From Clostridium kluyveri (GTDB lineage Bacteria > Bacillota > Clostridia > Clostridiales > Clostridiaceae), in NCBI RefSeq assembly GCF_001902295.1, contig NZ_CP018335.1, positions 1,736,001-1,800,000 on the forward strand: a stretch of DNA of 64,000 bases, written 5' to 3'. Below are positions 35,869-44,772 of the stretch, in pieces. A program made the translations under genes and the position numbers. Every line of letters begins with the position of its first letter. Position 1 is the first letter of the stretch. The notes under the pieces were generated by a model, which saw nothing but the letters and a program-made list of their open reading frames with translations, had not been told where the DNA came from and did not search any database.

Positions 35869-36330
35869 ATGATTGATAGTAATATTGAAAATGATTATGT
35901 ACAAGATATGGTTAATTACTTAATTCTCGTTCATGAAAAATTAAGTAAACCCTTTGAGGATTGTTTTAAAGAAAAATTAAGTGCTCTTCAGTTTAATACA
36001 CTATGTGTACTTAGATCCTATGGAAGCCTAACAATGAGAGAATTAGCTGAAAGGATGAATTTATCTAAGCAGCAAATGACTAAAATTATTGCTAAGCTTG
36101 TTAAGATTAACTTTGCTGAGCGTAATTATGATAAAGATGATAGACGTATAATTAAAATATCTGCTACAAAAGAAGCTGATGAATATATTAAATTGGAAAG
36201 CAAGGCTTTTGCGAGAAGATTAAAAGATATAGTAAATTCATTAAATGAAGAGGACCTAAAAGATTTAGAAAATGCAATTAAAAGTATGAATAAAATACTT
36301 CCTAAGTTTCCTAAGTGGTTGAGTAAGTAG
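35869..36330 (+). CDS. MarR-family transcriptional regulator
   Basis: This 153-residue winged-helix protein has the MarR recognition region LTMRELAERMNLSKQQMTKIIAKLV and wing DKDDRRIIKISAT. The start is ATG 35869, 5-6 bases after GGGGAGAG; the ATG at 35854 overlaps that site. A 9-bp palindrome at 36438-36461 downstream could be a binding site, but this is untested. The ligand is unknown. Confidence 0.88.
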   Translation: MIDSNIENDYVQDMVNYLILVHEKLSKPFEDCFKEKLSALQFNTLCVLRSYGSLTMRELAERMNLSKQQMTKIIAKLVKINFAERNYDKDDRRIIKISATKEADEYIKLESKAFARRLKDIVNSLNEEDLKDLENAIKSMNKILPKFPKWLSK

Positions 36331-36388
36331 GATATGAAAAAGTAGAATTTAAGCGTAACATTTAATATTCTACTTTTTACTTGTGATA

Positions 36389-36461
36389 TTGACATTGAAG
36401 AATATACATTGTATTATAAATATAGTAGATATATGTCTATAGTAAATATGAGTTTACTATA
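36389..36461 (+). promoter_or_regulatory. Promoter with downstream palindrome
   Basis: TTGACA (36389-36394), 17 bases, TATTAT (36412-36417). A perfect palindrome TATAGTAAA / TTTACTATA (36438-36446 / 36453-36461) lies about 20-40 bases downstream of the -10. The 306-bp gap 36331-36636 also has a TATAAT at 36605-36610. These sites probably serve the 55-residue gene at 36637 and possibly MarR control. Confidence 0.55.
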
Positions 36462-36636
36462 TTTGTATATGTACTATAACGTTTTATAAAATAGAAAAAC
36501 GGAAAAATAGTTAAAATAATCATTAAAACTTAACATCAGATGAAAGTGTTATGCATATTATTGAATATATCAGTAATCTGTGAAAAAATTTTATGATATT
36601 TCGTTATAATACTAAAATTTCTTAAGGAGTAGAAAT

Positions 36637-36804
36637 ATGGAAAGGGATATACAGTTCGTAGCAAAGAATAATAGAGGTAAATGGATGTTATGGATACAGA
36701 TAGATGGCAAGAAAGTGCTCTTAACAAATACACTAAGCTCTGAAGAAGAAGCAAAAAGTTTTATAAAAAGCTTTCTTGAAAAACCGATAAATTTAATTGA
36801 ATAA
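36637..36804 (+). CDS. Small hypothetical protein, 55 residues
   Basis: ATG 36637 follows AAGGAGT by six bases and a TATAAT by about 26. The protein reads MERDIQFVAKNNRGKWMLW in its first part, then a short hydrophilic helix rich in Glu and Lys. It has no signal peptide or membrane helix and belongs to no family I recognise. The good expression signals and a strong terminator 70 bases downstream make it likely to be real. Confidence 0.6.
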   Translation: MERDIQFVAKNNRGKWMLWIQIDGKKVLLTNTLSSEEEAKSFIKSFLEKPINLIE

Positions 36805-36872
36805 GAGTTCAATTTTGAGAATTGAAAATAAGTAAATATTAAGATATTTGGACAATGCCACATAATGTACCT

Positions 36873-36902
36873 AGAGTTTTAGATGAATCTAAGACTTTTT
36901 TT
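36873..36902 (+). terminator. Terminator after the 55-residue gene
   Basis: AGTTTTAGA/TCTAAGACT (9 bp, one G-U) with a TGAA loop and seven T residues. Confidence 0.8.
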
Positions 36903-37097
36903 AATGTTTAAAAATAATTGTAAGGGAGAGCTAGAGAACAGTTCAAGAAATATTCAATGTCTCTTAATATTTCACACAGAAAAACATTGATATACCACTG
37001 GAATAACATGGGTGCTGCATTAAATCGTCATAAAGGATAACTAGAATATTAAGTATAGCAGCTGCAATAAATATTTTAAATTCAGGAGGTAATGAAA

Positions 37098-37343
37098 ATG
37101 TTAAAAATGAAGTATAAAATAATTTCAGCCGTAATGCTTGCAGCACCATTGTTAATCAATACAGGAATTGGAACAACCGTCAGTGCACATTCTGCCAGCA
37201 ATAAACCTGCGGTGGTTTGTAAGTCCAAATATAAAACACCTGCAAAACCAGTAAAGAAGGTAGTAAACAAGCATAAAGTTAAGGCATCAAATGCTAAACC
37301 AGCACCAAAAGTAGTACATTCACCAGCAAATGCTCATAGATAA
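37098..37343 (+). CDS. Small secreted Lys/Pro-rich protein
   Basis: This 81-residue precursor starts at ATG 37098, seven bases after AGGAGGT. It has a signal peptide (KYKIISAVMLAAPLLINTG then TTVSAH, cleavage probably after VSA) and a strongly basic, Lys/Pro/Ala-rich mature part (KTPAKPVKKVVNKHKVKAS). The signal peptide is almost the same as that of the convergent gene at 37833, but the mature parts are unrelated. The function is unknown; a cell-wall or peptide role is possible. Confidence 0.7.
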   Translation: MLKMKYKIISAVMLAAPLLINTGIGTTVSAHSASNKPAVVCKSKYKTPAKPVKKVVNKHKVKASNAKPAPKVVHSPANAHR

Positions 37344-37363
37344 TAGTATTCAGGTATGAATAG

Positions 37364-37395
37364 GCCTATTGGGATTTTCTCAGTAGGCTTATTTT
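37364..37395 (+). terminator. Terminator of the secreted Lys/Pro-rich gene
   Basis: GCCTATTGGG/CTCAGTAGGC (10 bp with two G-U pairs), loop ATTTT, then TTATTTTC. Confidence 0.75.
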
Positions 37396-37462
37396 CATTA
37401 TTACATAAAAGGATAATATCTTGTCATGTTAGAACTTGATAATATTTTTCATTTAAAAACCA

Positions 37463-37621
37463 ATGACGGAATTAGGAGAAGAACTTTATCGGGTATGCCG
37501 TAAAAGAATAACAGAATTAGAATATGATGTTACGGAAGGTATTTCTCAAGATGAGCAAATCACTGCATTTGAAGTACTTGCCAAAATACGAGAAAATATT
37601 ACAAATGAAAAGGAGAAATAA
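37463..37621 (+). pseudogene. MarR-like C-terminal fragment, 52 residues
   Basis: An open frame MTELGEELYRVC ... EVLAKIRENITNEKEK resembles the C-terminal dimerisation helix region of MarR-type regulators but has no DNA-binding part. The ATG has no ribosome binding site at normal spacing. It is most likely the relic of a deleted regulator. The rest of 37396-37832 shows nothing else I can support. Confidence 0.4.
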
Positions 37622-37832
37622 ATTTGTAATTAAATATATTATTAGATCATATTATAGTGTTTAATATGTTTATTAAATTTGACTAATATATAGGTCCAGT
37701 TTTATATATTTTAATGTTAAAGATATATAAAACTGAACTATTAGCAAAGTTAATGTTAAAAATTGATACATATTATTTTATTAATCTAATGTTTTTGATA
37801 TATAAATCATTTACTAATTCATCTAAAGAGTT

Positions 37833-38327
37833 TTATTTTCCACGATTATGTCCGGAGCCATTAGGTGATCCGCCGTTGTGTCCGGAGCCATTAGGTGATC
37901 CACCGTTATGTCCAGCTCCATTAGGTGATCCACCGTTGTGCCCAGGATTATTAGGTGGTGCTGGTAATTCCCAACTGGTACCCCAGGCAGTAAATACATT
38001 TAATATTGAGTATTCTTGGCTTTGGGTTATAGTACCTGCTGCTACTAAAGCATCTAGTTGAGCCTTAAAAGTTGATCTTGTTGTTATTTGACCACTATAA
38101 TATAAATTTAGTACTATTGTTTCTTGGCTTTGAGTTATAACACCTGCTGCTACTAAGGAATCTAATTTAGTTTGGAAATTTGCAAAAGTGTAGTTATACT
38201 TATAAACTATAGGTTGTACACCATTATTGATAGGGTGTGCGCTAACTGTTGTTCCAATTCCTGTATTTAGTAACAATGGTGCTGTAAGCATTACAGCTGA
38301 AATTAATTTGTACTTTGTTCTTGACAT
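37833..38327 (-). CDS. Secreted protein with two helical repeats and a Gly-rich decapeptide tail
   Basis: This 164-residue precursor has ATG 38327 behind AGGAGGC. The signal peptide (KYKLISAVMLTAPLLLNTG then TTVSAH) is nearly identical to that of the 37098 gene. Two homologous segments, LDSLVAAGVITQSQE and LDALVAAGTITQSQE, each form a short helical repeat. The C-terminus is a decapeptide repeat of the GHNGGSPNGS type, Gly/Asn/Ser-rich and collagen-like in bias. It is probably exported and surface-associated. The family is not recognised. Confidence 0.7.
   Translation of the reverse strand: MSRTKYKLISAVMLTAPLLLNTGIGTTVSAHPINNGVQPIVYKYNYTFANFQTKLDSLVAAGVITQSQETIVLNLYYSGQITTRSTFKAQLDALVAAGTITQSQEYSILNVFTAWGTSWELPAPPNNPGHNGGSPNGAGHNGGSPNGSGHNGGSPNGSGHNRGK
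37849..37938. repeat. Three tandem 30-bp repeats in the secreted protein gene
   Basis: Three consecutive 30-bp units beginning TGTCC and containing CCATTAGGTGATCC encode the decapeptide repeat on the minus strand. A fourth, decayed partial copy follows at 37939-37960. Copy number may vary between strains. Confidence 0.85.
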
Positions 38328-38991
38328 TTTTATTGCCTCCTAAATTTTTTATTATTATAGTACCTTTAAGTGATTTTCACTTAAATTCCTTTTCAAATAA
38401 AATTGTAATTAAGGATTATGACAACTGTATTGCGATACGGTGTGAAACTCATGTAATTTGTCCTGTAATTTCACAATAAATAACCAAATTTGTGAAAAAT
38501 AGAAACATACTAAGTTTTATGTATGAAAATTATGTGATACTGGCTTATAAAATTCATATATTTATTAATTTTTACAAATATTGATAAAATTTAAACTCTT
38601 TGATGTCCTAAATAATTAGTTTTTTTATCACAAAGGCGCACAAATAAATGCCATTATTTTAAAAATATTACACAATAACTATACAAAAGATATATTTTGT
38701 ATAGTTATTGTAATATATTTTTGAAAAAAATGCAAACATTTCATAATGCACTATATATTAAGTTCGGATATCAATTTTTCAACTGTATATTATGTAATTA
38801 TTATACAATTATTATAAGAAATATATTATTGTATTTAATTAAATGTCATATATGCAGACATAATAATACAAAATATATCTTTTGTTTTAATAAATATATA
38901 CTAATTATTTTTTTGTTTAGTTTTTATCTTTTATGCGGCCAGATAATTGATTGCTAAACTATTATATTAGATTATAATTGGAGGTAATGTC
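38328..38991. promoter_or_regulatory. Intergenic region with two palindromes
   Basis: This 664-bp, very AT-rich region has no gene I accept; the 86-residue plus-strand frame at 38697 has no site or family. A minus-strand TATAAT (38359-38354) probably serves the secreted gene, with an 8-bp palindrome TTTAAGTG/CACTTAAA (38365-38385) over its -35. A perfect 17-bp inverted repeat ACAATAACTATACAAAA (38672-38688 / 38695-38711) lies 280 bp before the kinase gene. Confidence 0.5.
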
Positions 38992-40305
38992 ATGAATACC
39001 CTTAAAAAAACTAACGATATTGAGCAGGATGAAATAATAAAATTACATAAATATCAGTTAGAAGATATAATTCAAAATCTACCTGATGCTTTTTTTGTCT
39101 ACAATAAAGAAGGCTATATTGTATTATTAAATGCCATGGCACGTAAACTATACCCTCAATTAAATGCTCAAAAGACAATAGAAGAAGCTCATAGCTGTCT
39201 TCAATATTATGATTTAGATAATAATATTATACTTCCAGATAATTTTCCAACAAGGCGAGCATTCAAAGGTAAAAAAGTAAAGAATGAGAGAGTAGTTATT
39301 AAACGATGCCATAAAATTCAAATTATAGAGGTTAATGCTACTCCTATTTTTGATGAAGAAAATAATCTGGTTTATGTGGTGGTGTCTCATCATGATGTTT
39401 CAGAATTTATAAAGAATCAGGAAGAGATTAAAGCTCAACAAGAAAAATTATTAAATGCAGAAAAATCCAGAAATGAAATTCTCGAAGAAGAAATGAAGTC
39501 AAAAGAAGAATTCTTCTATCTTATGACTCATGAGTTCAAAACTCCTATATCAGTTATAAATTTAGCTCTGCAAGCAATTGATTTAATGTATAAAAAAGAA
39601 ATAACGGAAAATGTTAATAAATATTTAAATACTATTAAGCAAAATGTTAACAGGCAGCTTCGTCTGGTTAACAATTTACTTGATATCGCTCGTATCGATT
39701 CAGGTCACTTAAAGATGAATAAAAGCTGTTTTAGCATTACTCATGTTATTGAGGCAATTGTAAATTCAGTTCAATTATATGCAAAACAAAAAAATGTGAT
39801 ATTAAAATTTAATACTAATTTATCAAAGAAGAATATTTATTCTGATGAAGAGAAGCTGGAACGTATTTTGCTTAATCTGCTATCTAACGCTTTAAAGTTT
39901 ACTCCAAGTGGAAAATCGATTATTGTAACTCTTTCTACAAAGAAATATAAAAATGAAGAAATGATTTCTATAAGTGTACAAGATGAGGGGATGGGAATAC
40001 CTTTAGATAAACAAAAAACTATTTTTGAACGTTTTGGTCAGGTAGATAGCAGCTTGTCACATCAAGCTGAAGGTACTGGTCTAGGGCTGCATCTTGTCAA
40101 ACTTCTAGTAAACTCTCTTGACGGTGAAATACTATTAAATAGTACAGTTGATGAAGGTAGTATTTTTACAGTGCTGCTTCCTTCAAGTAAATCTGAAATT
40201 TATTATGAGAAGACTGTATCTAACGGAACTAGTAACCAGTTTTTTAGTAATGATAATCGAATTATCCAATCTACTGCAATTGAATTTTCAGATATATATT
40301 TCTAG
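38992..40305 (+). CDS. Cytoplasmic PAS-sensor histidine kinase (orphan)
   Basis: This 437-residue kinase has no membrane segment. A PAS domain (about 20-130, LPDAFFVYNKEGYIVLLNA) is followed by a coiled coil, the H-box MTHEFKTPIS (His180), an N-box LLSNALKFTPSG, and the G boxes DEGMGIP and GTGLGLHLVK. No response regulator gene lies in the window, so the partner is elsewhere. GGAGGTAATGTC precedes the ATG. The unusual trailing 30 residues are Ser/Asn-rich. Confidence 0.88.
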   Translation: MNTLKKTNDIEQDEIIKLHKYQLEDIIQNLPDAFFVYNKEGYIVLLNAMARKLYPQLNAQKTIEEAHSCLQYYDLDNNIILPDNFPTRRAFKGKKVKNERVVIKRCHKIQIIEVNATPIFDEENNLVYVVVSHHDVSEFIKNQEEIKAQQEKLLNAEKSRNEILEEEMKSKEEFFYLMTHEFKTPISVINLALQAIDLMYKKEITENVNKYLNTIKQNVNRQLRLVNNLLDIARIDSGHLKMNKSCFSITHVIEAIVNSVQLYAKQKNVILKFNTNLSKKNIYSDEEKLERILLNLLSNALKFTPSGKSIIVTLSTKKYKNEEMISISVQDEGMGIPLDKQKTIFERFGQVDSSLSHQAEGTGLGLHLVKLLVNSLDGEILLNSTVDEGSIFTVLLPSSKSEIYYEKTVSNGTSNQFFSNDNRIIQSTAIEFSDIYF

Positions 40306-40405
40306 TAAGGTACAGGGATTATTACAGAAAATCTATTGTTACTTTTAGTATTATTGCTGTTTCATGTATAATCTGAGTTTCATAGGATAATTTAAGGCAT
40401 AGAAA

Positions 40406-40456
40406 TTACATTCCTTTGCTTTATTATATTAAGCGATATAAAACAAAGGGATGTAA
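40406..40456. repeat. Inverted repeat after the histidine kinase
   Basis: TTACATTCCTTTG pairs with CAAAGGGATGTAA (13 bp, one G-U) around an AT-rich loop. No clear T-run is present, so its role is uncertain. Confidence 0.5.
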
Positions 40457-40483
40457 ATATAAAAAATAGTGTGAACTAAACAC

Positions 40484-40535
40484 AAAGGCGAAATAGGGGC
40501 TAGAGATAGCTTTTTTATTTTGCCTTTATTTTAAT
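40484..40535 (+). terminator. Terminator-like hairpin before the DUF4180 gene
   Basis: AAAGGCGAAATA/TATTTTGCCTTT (12 bp, one G-U) encloses GCTA/TAGC and is followed by ATTTTAAT. Confidence 0.7.
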
Positions 40536-40584
40536 GATGTATTAATATGTTTTTCAAAAGGCACTATTGAAAGGTGGATAAAGA

Positions 40585-40947
40585 GTGGATATTAAAATAA
40601 TTCAGAGCGATAATAAATCAATTGCGATTGTTCAAAGTAATGATATATTAATAAAAGATACTCAGTCAGCTTTGAACTTTATAGCAACTATTTCGTATGA
40701 AACAGAATGCTATAGAATTGCTTTAAATAAAGAAGCTATTACAGAAGATTTTTTTAAATTAAGTACCCGCCTTGCAGGAGAAATATTACAAAAGTTTGTT
40801 AATTACAATGTAAAACTTGCTATTATTGGTGATTTTACCTGCTATTTGAGTAAATCACTGAAAGATTTTATATATGAAAGTAATAAAGGAAAGCATATAT
40901 TTTTTGTTTTTAATAAGAATGAAGCAATAGAAAAATTATCTATGTAA
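40585..40947 (+). CDS. DUF4180 protein
   Basis: This 120-residue protein has the DUF4180 features KEAITEDFFKLSTRLAGEIL, KLAIIGDF and SKSLKDFIYESNKGK. The family is a small alpha/beta domain of unknown function, often near regulators. The start is GTG 40585 with AAAGGTGG upstream. It follows the terminator hairpin at 40484-40535, so it is transcribed separately from the kinase. Confidence 0.82.
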   Translation: MDIKIIQSDNKSIAIVQSNDILIKDTQSALNFIATISYETECYRIALNKEAITEDFFKLSTRLAGEILQKFVNYNVKLAIIGDFTCYLSKSLKDFIYESNKGKHIFFVFNKNEAIEKLSM

Positions 40948-41075
40948 TTTTAATTTAATAACAGAAAACTTTTGAGAACTAACATATTTAGTTTCCTCAA
41001 TTGTAAATTGAATTGCAGTAAGAACTTAATATATTATAGGTAAATATAATTTTGATGAGAAGAGATTGTATTTGT

Positions 41076-41113
41076 ACTGAAGGAATTATTTTTTAATTTA
41101 CAATTCCTTCAGT
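41076..41113. terminator. Hairpin between the DUF4180 and pncB genes
   Basis: A perfect 12-bp stem ACTGAAGGAATT/AATTCCTTCAGT lies between convergent genes. T-tracts are modest on both strands (TTATTT on plus). Confidence 0.6.
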
Positions 41114-41125
41114 TATTTAATAATA

Positions 41126-42607
41126 TTATTCTTCGTAAGTGGCAGAATACTTATGGAGTAATTGTTGTTTTAAATTCCATAGATTCTGAGATAAATCTAC
41201 ATAGTAGTGATGAGGATTTTCAAATCTTAATACTTCAGGCCAGAATTTAGTTATTTCTTCTTGTGCTTTATTTCTTATATGCATTACATCTGGACTTTCA
41301 TATACAAGTTTTCCTTTATCGAATATTTTTACTAATAATTCTTTTGCATAGTAATTTTTTAATCTTTTCTTTTTCCAGGTAAAAGTAGGATCAAATAATT
41401 CTATAGGTTCACCTATATTGATATCTTCATTACTTAAGGCAATTAAGTCTCCTACGGCTTTATCTTCTTTTTTACTAAAAATTCTATATATCTTTTTAAA
41501 ACCAGGGTTAGTTATTTTTTCTTCATTTTCACTTATCTTTATTTTAGGTATTATGTTTTTATCTTCACCTTCTACGGCAACCAATTTATATACTCCACCA
41601 AATACAGGCTCTGATTTTGCAGTTATTAATCTTTCACCTACCCCAAAAGAGTCAATACAAGCACCTTGGCTTAGAACATCTCTTATAATAAATTCATCTA
41701 GAGAGTTTGAGATGACTATGTCAACATCTTCAAGACCCGCTTCATCTAATATTTTTCTACATTTTTTAGTTAAATAGGTTATGTCTCCACTGTCTATCCT
41801 TATACCTTTAGGTTTGTATCCATTTGGAATCAAAATTTCTTTGAAAACCTTTATAGCATTGGGCAGACCGGATTTTAATACATTATATGTATCTATTAAA
41901 AGTATACAGTTATCCGGATATACCTTTGCCCAAGCTTTAAAAGATTCATATTCAGAAGGAAATAGCTGTATCCAGCTGTGGGCCATTGTACCTACTGCAG
42001 GTATGCCAAACATCTGCTCTGCTATAGTACAAGCGGTAGAGCTGCATCCTCCTATTACTGCGGCTCTTGCACCATATACAGCACCGTCATAACCCTGGGC
42101 ACGTCTTGAGCCAAATTCCATTACAGGTTTGCCAGAAGCTGCTTTACAAATTCTGCTTGCCTTTGTCGCAATTAGAGTCTGATGGTTTATAGTTAAAAGT
42201 ATCATGGTTTCAATAAACTGAGCTTGAATAGCAGGACCTCTTACAGTTAGCAGGGGTTCATTTGGGAATACAGGGGTACCTTCTGGTATTGCCCACACAT
42301 CACAACAGAATTCAAAATTTTCTAAATAATTTAAAAAGTCTTCTGAAAATTGCTTTTTGCTTCGCAGATACTCTATATCGTCTTTTGTAAATTTCAAATT
42401 GGATAGATATTCAATTACCTGCTGGACACCTGCCATAATACAGTATCCTCCTCCGTCTGGAACACTTCTAAAAAACATGTCAAAATAGGCAATTTTAGTA
42501 CCTATATTATTTTCGAAATACCCATTGTTCATGGTAAACTCATAAAAATCTACCAGCATAGTAAGATTCCTTCCGTTTCTTACGTCGAAGTTCTTTGCGT
42601 TCTCCAT
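41126..42607 (-). CDS. pncB: Nicotinate phosphoribosyltransferase
   Basis: PncB makes nicotinate mononucleotide from nicotinate and PRPP in the NAD salvage pathway. The 493-residue protein has the family start NLTMLVDFYEFTMNNGYF, the DIFFR-like YFDMFFRSVPDGGGY, EFGSRRAQG and IRIDSGDITYL. AGAGGAG precedes ATG 42607. A small palindrome CACAATTGTG (42641-42650) lies in the divergent region shared with the helicase gene and could be an operator. Confidence 0.94.
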   Translation of the reverse strand: MENAKNFDVRNGRNLTMLVDFYEFTMNNGYFENNIGTKIAYFDMFFRSVPDGGGYCIMAGVQQVIEYLSNLKFTKDDIEYLRSKKQFSEDFLNYLENFEFCCDVWAIPEGTPVFPNEPLLTVRGPAIQAQFIETMILLTINHQTLIATKASRICKAASGKPVMEFGSRRAQGYDGAVYGARAAVIGGCSSTACTIAEQMFGIPAVGTMAHSWIQLFPSEYESFKAWAKVYPDNCILLIDTYNVLKSGLPNAIKVFKEILIPNGYKPKGIRIDSGDITYLTKKCRKILDEAGLEDVDIVISNSLDEFIIRDVLSQGACIDSFGVGERLITAKSEPVFGGVYKLVAVEGEDKNIIPKIKISENEEKITNPGFKKIYRIFSKKEDKAVGDLIALSNEDINIGEPIELFDPTFTWKKKRLKNYYAKELLVKIFDKGKLVYESPDVMHIRNKAQEEITKFWPEVLRFENPHHYYVDLSQNLWNLKQQLLHKYSATYEE

Positions 42608-42747
42608 AATAAAAATCTCCTCTATTTATGTTTTAATTCACACAATTGTGACAAAAATTAAGTATATATAAACATTGTAATACTTAAAAGAAAATATTAC
42701 AAGACTGGAGTTTAACACACTACTAGGCAGGTTTAGGAGATTTTAAT

Positions 42748-44772
42748 ATGATAAATAATTTAGATGTAAATCAAATAAAGGCAGTTAATACAAATTTTAA
42801 AAATGTAGTAATTTGTGCTCCTCCGGGTTCTGGCAAAACTACAGTTATTATAAATAGGATAAATTATTTAATAACCCAAAAAAATATAAAACCTAAAAAT
42901 ATAGTGGTAATAACCTTTACCAGGGCTTCTGCCCTTGATATGAAATACAGGTATCTTTCAATTATGAATAAGAATCCACTACCTTTTTTTGGTACTTTTC
43001 ATTCTCTATTTTATAATATGTTGAAAAGATATAAAGGGGAGATAAACATGGTGGAATCTTTCAAAGTCTATAATTTGATTAGCTCTGTACTTATGCGTTA
43101 TGTAGGATTTGTAGAAGAAGAAAAAATAAGGGGAGTTTTAAATGATATATCACTTTTTAGAAGTAGTAGTAAAAGCATGGAATATTTCAACAGTAAAATT
43201 GATAAAACTGTGTTCATACATTGTGTTATAGAATACGAAAAATATAAGTCTAAAAATAATTTAATGGATTTTGACGATTTGCAGCTGGAGGTAAAAAATA
43301 TTTTAGAAACAGATAAAAATATACTTAAATATTATAATAATTTATTTACATACATACTGGTAGATGAATTTCAAGATTGTGACAGACTTCAAATAGATAT
43401 TTTAAAATTAATTGGTAAAAACAGTTCTGTATTTGCAGTGGGAGATGAAGACCAATCCATATATGGCTTTAGAGGCTCTGATCCCATATGTATGGTGGAT
43501 TTCAACAGGCATTTTGAAGAAGGTCAAAAATTGTTTTTAAAGAAAAATTACAGAAGCGTATGTAATATAGTTAAAATGTCTCAAAATTTAATATGTAACA
43601 ATAAAAATAGAAATCTAAAATGTGTTGAAAGCAGTAGAATGAAAAGAGGAAATATTAATTTTAAAATTTTTGAAAGTGAAAAAGAACAGGCCTGCTATTT
43701 AGCCGATATTATAAAAGAAATTATAGAGGCAGGAAAATGCAGATGCAGGGATATAGCCCTTTTGTACCGTACTAATATAGAGTGTGTCAATATAATAGAC
43801 AAATTATTAAAAGATGGTATAAAATTTAAATTTTTACATGGTAAGTATAATTTTTATAGTCATTTTATTTGCCAGGATTTAATATGCTATTTTAAGCTGG
43901 CCCTGGATATGTGTGATAAAGAAAGTTTTATAAGTATAGTAAATAAGCCTTTTAGATACATAGGAAAAATAAATATAGAAAAAGTCAGAAATAATAGAGT
44001 GAAGGAAAATTGTTTCGAGATTTTAAAAAATATAGAAGGAGTACCTGTTTTCCAGATTAAAGCTATAGATAAGCTTCAAAGAAACATAAAAAAATTGATA
44101 AAGATAAAACCTAAAGAAAGGGTAGAATTTATATTAGATAAATTGGAATATAAAGATTATCTACATAAACATTGTGAAAAATTAGCCTCTAATATGGAAG
44201 AGTACTATTATGTTATAGAGCAATTCAAACAAATATGTGAAGACTTTACTAGTATTTATGAATTTTTAAAACATGTTGAAACTGCAGAAGAATTTTTGCA
44301 TAAAAATTTACAGGAGGAAGATGCAGTTATATTAAGTACTCTCCACGGTGTGAAAGGCATGGAGTTTAAAAATGTATTTGTAATAAACTGTAATGAGGGG
44401 GCAATTCCACACTCAAATGGTATTTTGAATAATTTGGAAGAGGAAAGGCGACTTTTTTATGTAGGCATTACTAGGGCCATAGATAATTTATATTTATGCT
44501 CTACAAGTACCATAAAAGGCAGGGCAGTGGAAGTATCTAGATTCATAAGGGAATGTAACCTGGCTGATTTGGAAGGGGTTAATTCACTGTTCAATCTTAA
44601 AGTAGGGGATTTAGTAGTTCATAAAGTTTTCGGCCAGGGAAAAATAACTGAGAGGGAAGATAAAAGGGTAAGCATATTATTTTCAGATAATATTGAAAGA
44701 AGCTTTTGTAGTTCGGTACTTTATAGGGGGCAGTTAAGCCAAAAAGAGTCAAGTGATTCAGATGTTATATGA
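42748..44772 (+). CDS. UvrD/PcrA-like superfamily 1 DNA helicase
   Basis: This 674-residue ATP-dependent 3'-5' helicase has Walker A APPGSGKTT, motif II LVDEFQD, motif III GDEDQSIYGFRG, motif V STLHGVKGMEFKNVF and motif VI RRLFYVGITRA. The C-terminal GDLVVHKVFGQGKITERED is the PcrA-type Tudor-like domain that contacts RNA polymerase. It is somewhat shorter than PcrA (about 740). Its last ~285 bp are duplicated at 62843-63135. AGGAGA precedes the ATG. Confidence 0.9.
   Translation: MINNLDVNQIKAVNTNFKNVVICAPPGSGKTTVIINRINYLITQKNIKPKNIVVITFTRASALDMKYRYLSIMNKNPLPFFGTFHSLFYNMLKRYKGEINMVESFKVYNLISSVLMRYVGFVEEEKIRGVLNDISLFRSSSKSMEYFNSKIDKTVFIHCVIEYEKYKSKNNLMDFDDLQLEVKNILETDKNILKYYNNLFTYILVDEFQDCDRLQIDILKLIGKNSSVFAVGDEDQSIYGFRGSDPICMVDFNRHFEEGQKLFLKKNYRSVCNIVKMSQNLICNNKNRNLKCVESSRMKRGNINFKIFESEKEQACYLADIIKEIIEAGKCRCRDIALLYRTNIECVNIIDKLLKDGIKFKFLHGKYNFYSHFICQDLICYFKLALDMCDKESFISIVNKPFRYIGKINIEKVRNNRVKENCFEILKNIEGVPVFQIKAIDKLQRNIKKLIKIKPKERVEFILDKLEYKDYLHKHCEKLASNMEEYYYVIEQFKQICEDFTSIYEFLKHVETAEEFLHKNLQEEDAVILSTLHGVKGMEFKNVFVINCNEGAIPHSNGILNNLEEERRLFYVGITRAIDNLYLCSTSTIKGRAVEVSRFIRECNLADLEGVNSLFNLKVGDLVVHKVFGQGKITEREDKRVSILFSDNIERSFCSSVLYRGQLSQKESSDSDVI
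44452..44745 (+). repeat. Direct repeat A: helicase 3' end
   Basis: This segment, coding motif VI and the Tudor-like domain, matches 62843-63135 in the same orientation at about 93% by eye. The offset is 18,392 bp. Confidence 0.9.

Noticed and set aside
37849..37938. Tandem repeats as a CRISPR array
   Set aside because: The units are contiguous 30-bp coding repeats without spacers and lie in frame in a gene.
37714..38061. A 115-residue plus-strand frame with CPEPLGDPP repeats
   Set aside because: It is the antisense of the decapeptide repeats of the secreted gene, which has a signal peptide and a strong ribosome site on the minus strand.
38697..38957. An 86-residue plus-strand frame before the histidine kinase
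   Set aside because: It starts within the 17-bp palindrome, lacks a ribosome site and has an AT-driven composition rich in Ile, Tyr, Phe and Cys.
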